This document shows, piece after piece, positions 4,519-7,115 of a stretch of 7,115 bases of DNA. The DNA comes from Limiplasma merdipullorum (GTDB taxonomy: Bacteria > Bacillota > Clostridia > Christensenellales > Aristaeellaceae): assembly GCA_018711955.1 (NCBI GenBank), contig DVHQ01000073.1, forward strand, positions 1-7,115, given 5' to 3'. How positions within the stretch are numbered: position 1 is the first letter of the stretch; each line of letters opens with the position of its first letter. The translations under genes and the position numbers were made by a program. The notes beneath the pieces were generated by a model, which saw only the letters and a program-made list of their open reading frames with translations, did no database searches and was not told the DNA's origin.

Positions 4519-6060
4519 GATAACGCGCCGGAATACGTTATCGAAATGCTCCACATCACCAAGGAATTTCCTGGGATCAAGGCCAACGACGACATTACGC
4601 TGCAGCTGCGCAGGGGCGAGATTCACGCCCTGCTGGGCGAAAACGGCGCCGGCAAATCCACGCTGATGAGCGTGCTCTTCGGCCTCTATCAGCCGGACGA
4701 AGGCGTCATCAAAAAGGACGGCAAAGAGGTCCAGATCAACGATCCCAACGACGCCACCGCCCTGCATATCGGTATGGTGCATCAGCATTTTAAGCTGATC
4801 GACGTCTTTACCGTGCTGGATAACATCATCCTGGGAGCGGAGGACACCCGCCTGGGCTTCTTGAGCCGCAAGGCGGCGCGGGAAAAGGTGCTTGCCCTGA
4901 GCGAGCGCTACGGCCTGAAAGTGGACCTGGACGCCAAAATCGAGGATATCACCGTGGGCATGCAGCAGCGTGTGGAGATTCTCAAAATGCTCTACCGCGA
5001 TAATGAGGTGCTTATCTTTGACGAGCCCACCGCCGTGCTCACTCCGCAGGAAATCGAAGAGCTGATGGAGATCATGCGGGGGCTGACCAGGGAAGGCAAG
5101 AGCATTCTGTTCATCTCTCACAAGCTCAATGAGATCATGGAGGTATCCGACCGCGTGACGGTGCTGCGCAAGGGCCGCTACGTAGGCACGGTGGACACCG
5201 CCGCCACCACGCAGGAGGAATTGAGCCGCATGATGGTGGGCCGCCCCGTGCAGCTGGTGGTGGAGAAGGACCCGGCCCGGCCCGCTGAGCCCGTGCTGAC
5301 AGTGGAACATTTGCGCGTTCCCTCCCGCCTGTACAAGCACGATGCGGTGAAGGATGTTTCCTTTACCGCCCGTGCGGGGGAGATCGTGTGTATTGCAGGC
5401 ATTGACGGCAACGGCCAGACGGATCTGGTCTACGCCCTGACCGGGCTGGAGAAGCCCTCCGGCGGCAGGATCACCCTTTGTGGGCATGATATCACCCATG
5501 CCGCGATCCAGGACCGCAGCAAGGCCGGCATGAGCCATATTCCGGAGGACCGGCACAAGCACGGCCTGATTCTGGACTTCACGCTGGAGCAGAACCTGGT
5601 GCTGCAGCGCTTTCAGGAGCCGCAGTTTCAAAGCCACGGCTTTATCCGCTTTGACCAGACCCGCAAATATGCCGAAAAGCTCATTGCGCAGTACGACGTA
5701 CGTTCCGGTCAGGGGCCGGTCACGATTGCGCGGAGCATGTCCGGTGGCAACCAGCAGAAGGCCATCGTGGCCCGCGAGATCGACCGCGACAAGCCGCTCA
5801 TCGTGGCGGTGCAACCCACACGCGGCCTGGACGTGGGCGCCATCGAGTATATCCATGGCGAGCTGGTCAAGCAGCGCGACGAGGGCAAGGCCGTGCTGCT
5901 GGTCAGCCTGGAGCTGGACGAAGTGATGAACCTCTCCGACAGAATTCTGGTCATGTACGAGGGCCAGATCGTGGGCGAGTTTGATCCCAAGCAGACGACG
6001 GTGGAGGAGCTGGGCCTCTATATGGCCGGCGCAAAGCGGCAGGAGGTGGCTCAGGCATGA
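4516..6060 (+). CDS. Nucleoside-type ABC importer ATP-binding protein with two ATPase domains (YufO/NupO-like)
   Basis: The 514-residue protein holds two fused ATPase domains and powers the importer from the cytosolic face. Domain 1 (about 10-245) is complete: Walker A GENGAGKST (41-49), Q-loop Q90, signature VGMQQRVEI (147-155), Walker B VLIFDEPTA (165-173) with catalytic E170, and switch H202. Domain 2 (about 258-505) is degenerate: the Walker A position reads GIDGNGQTD (295-303) without the lysine, Walker B reads LIVAVQPTRGLD (428-439) with Gln in place of the catalytic Glu, and the switch His is missing in SLELDE (464-469), while the signature SGGNQQK (409-415) is kept. Such asymmetry is usual for the sugar/nucleoside importer class (YufO, RbsA relatives), so one site probably does most of the hydrolysis. 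The gene has its own promoter, and its stop overlaps the permease start by four bases (ATGA). Confidence 0.95.
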   Translation: MDNAPEYVIEMLHITKEFPGIKANDDITLQLRRGEIHALLGENGAGKSTLMSVLFGLYQPDEGVIKKDGKEVQINDPNDATALHIGMVHQHFKLIDVFTVLDNIILGAEDTRLGFLSRKAAREKVLALSERYGLKVDLDAKIEDITVGMQQRVEILKMLYRDNEVLIFDEPTAVLTPQEIEELMEIMRGLTREGKSILFISHKLNEIMEVSDRVTVLRKGRYVGTVDTAATTQEELSRMMVGRPVQLVVEKDPARPAEPVLTVEHLRVPSRLYKHDAVKDVSFTARAGEIVCIAGIDGNGQTDLVYALTGLEKPSGGRITLCGHDITHAAIQDRSKAGMSHIPEDRHKHGLILDFTLEQNLVLQRFQEPQFQSHGFIRFDQTRKYAEKLIAQYDVRSGQGPVTIARSMSGGNQQKAIVAREIDRDKPLIVAVQPTRGLDVGAIEYIHGELVKQRDEGKAVLLVSLELDEVMNLSDRILVMYEGQIVGEFDPKQTTVEELGLYMAGAKRQEVAQA

Positions 6061-7115
6061 AAAACCGGTTTCTCAAGCTATGGCATCAGGACGGTACGCG
6101 GTCGGTCATGGCGTCGGTCCTGTCCATTCTGGTGGGCCTGATCGCGGGCAGTCTGATTATTCTGATCGTGGGTCTGTGTACCCCCTCGCTGGGTCTCAAA
6201 AGCGTATGGGACGGGGTTCGCCTGATCTTTGGCGGCCTGTTCGCCACGGGCCGTGACGCGGCGGGCGCGCTCACTTTTGGCTTCAATCCCGCCAGTGTGG
6301 GCAACATGCTCTTCCGCGCCACGCCGCTGATCCTCACGGGCCTTTCCGTGGCGGTGGCGTTCAAGACCGGGCTGTTCAACATCGGCGCGCCGGGACAGTA
6401 CCTGGCAGGCACCGCGGCCACGCTGTTCATCGCGCTGAGCATTCCTTCCTCGGTCGTCCCGCCGGAAATCATCTGGTTCCTGGCCTTCTTCGGCGGCATG
6501 CTGGCGGGCGCGCTGTGGGGTGCCATTCCGGGCATGCTCAAGTCTTTGCTCAACATCAACGAGGTGCTGGCCTGCATCATGACCAACTGGATCGCAGCCA
6601 ACCTTGTGACATGGATCTTTGACATCTCCAATCTCAAGAACGTGGTGGAGAACACCAAGAGCGGCTACATCTATAAAACCACCTTCAACCATGTCGCCAC
6701 CTCCAAAATGGGCCTGGATGTGCTCTTTCCGGATTCCCAGGTCAACGGCGGCATCGTCGTGGCCATCATTCTGGCGATCATCGTCTTTATCATTCTGACG
6801 CGCACCACCTTCGGCTACCAGCTCAAGGCCTGTGGTTCCAACCGCTTCGCCGCACGCTATGCGGGCATCAAGGACAAGCGCAACATCGTGCTTTCCATGG
6901 CCATTGCGGGCTCGCTGGCGGGTGCGGCCGGTTCTCTGTACTATTTGAGCGGCAACACGGAATTCTTCTGGTCTACCTACCAGAGCCTTCCCGCTGCGGG
7001 CTTCAATGGCATTCCGGTGGCGCTTCTGGCGGCCAACCATCCCATCGGCGTCATCTTCACGGGCATGTTCATGTCCATGCTGGATATCGCGGGCCTGCAG
7101 ATGACCAACCTCACC
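6057..7115 (+). CDS. Nucleoside-type ABC importer permease (YufP-like), 3' end outside the window
   Basis: The frame starts at ATG 6057, overlapping the ATPase stop as ATGA, with AGGAGG at 6041-6046. It stays open for 353 codons to the window edge without a stop. The product is a multi-pass membrane protein of the BPD_transp_2 class: the first helix covers about residues 17-42, and further hydrophobic segments lie near 87-108, 137-161, 171-190, 231-248, 277-297 and 328-348. Family landmarks are FKTGLFNIGAPGQ (102-114, usually FNIG-EGQ), LLNINEVLACIMTNWIA (164-180), the cytosolic loop YQLKACGSNRFAARYAGI (254-271) that should contact the ATPase, and GFNGIPVALLAANHPIG (315-331). It forms half of the channel; the partner permease is expected downstream. 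Residues 45-80 form a rather long first loop. B. subtilis YufP is about 350 residues as I recall, so only a short C-terminal piece is probably missing. Confidence 0.95.
   Translation, partial: MKNRFLKLWHQDGTRSVMASVLSILVGLIAGSLIILIVGLCTPSLGLKSVWDGVRLIFGGLFATGRDAAGALTFGFNPASVGNMLFRATPLILTGLSVAVAFKTGLFNIGAPGQYLAGTAATLFIALSIPSSVVPPEIIWFLAFFGGMLAGALWGAIPGMLKSLLNINEVLACIMTNWIAANLVTWIFDISNLKNVVENTKSGYIYKTTFNHVATSKMGLDVLFPDSQVNGGIVVAIILAIIVFIILTRTTFGYQLKACGSNRFAARYAGIKDKRNIVLSMAIAGSLAGAAGSLYYLSGNTEFFWSTYQSLPAAGFNGIPVALLAANHPIGVIFTGMFMSMLDIAGLQMTNLT

Noticed and set aside
4435..5856. Open frame of 473 codons on the minus strand opposite the ATPase gene
   Set aside because: The plus-strand frame has every ATPase motif; the antisense product is His/Gln-rich without recognisable domains and starts inside the ATPase gene.
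6078..7040. Minus-strand open frame of 320 codons opposite the permease
   Set aside because: The plus strand encodes a complete run of permease motifs and membrane helices; the antisense product is highly charged and shows no family signature.

Overview
The window (7115 bases, GC-rich throughout) looks like chromosomal DNA of a Clostridia-class Firmicute with a high-GC genome, possibly near the Christensenellales. This rests on three things: the pairing of a NusG-domain-II membrane-anchored protein with a Gx-type small membrane protein, a YufNOP/Bmp-type nucleoside ABC transporter, and strong AGGAGG ribosome binding sites. The order-level guess is inference. No mobile element, CRISPR array, tRNA, rRNA or phage gene was seen.

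Region 1 (1-986, minus strand): a two-gene unit read leftwards from a good sigma-70-type promoter at 958-986. The first gene encodes a single-pass membrane protein with a long Pro/Thr/Glu/Ala linker and a C-terminal NusG-II domain (201-920). The second is the N-terminal part of a Gx transporter / heptaprenyl diphosphate synthase component I family protein (1-187, cut by the window edge). Region 2 (921-1239): a 319-base divergent intergenic stretch holding one promoter for each direction and otherwise no recognisable gene.

Region 3 (1240-3140, plus strand): a translationally coupled pair whose stop and start overlap by one base. It encodes a small protein with ten cysteines in YkgJ/FliB-like cluster motifs, then an HI0933/BaiN-family FAD flavoprotein. 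Region 4 (3137-7115, plus strand): a BMP-family nucleoside-type ABC importer. The substrate-binding protein (3228-4334) has its own extended -10 promoter and ends at a perfect rho-independent terminator. The twin-ATPase protein (4516-6060) restarts from a near-consensus promoter and overlaps the first permease gene (6057 to the window edge) by ATGA. A second permease gene would be expected just beyond the window.

Most of the content belongs to known families. The points most worth a second look are: the binding protein's secretion signal has no lipobox cysteine; a strong terminator and a new promoter separate it from its ATPase; a perfect inverted repeat lies on the -10 box of that promoter; the cysteine-cluster protein is coupled to the flavoprotein; and the flavoprotein seems to carry an extra loop. 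I did not find a convincing wholly new system.
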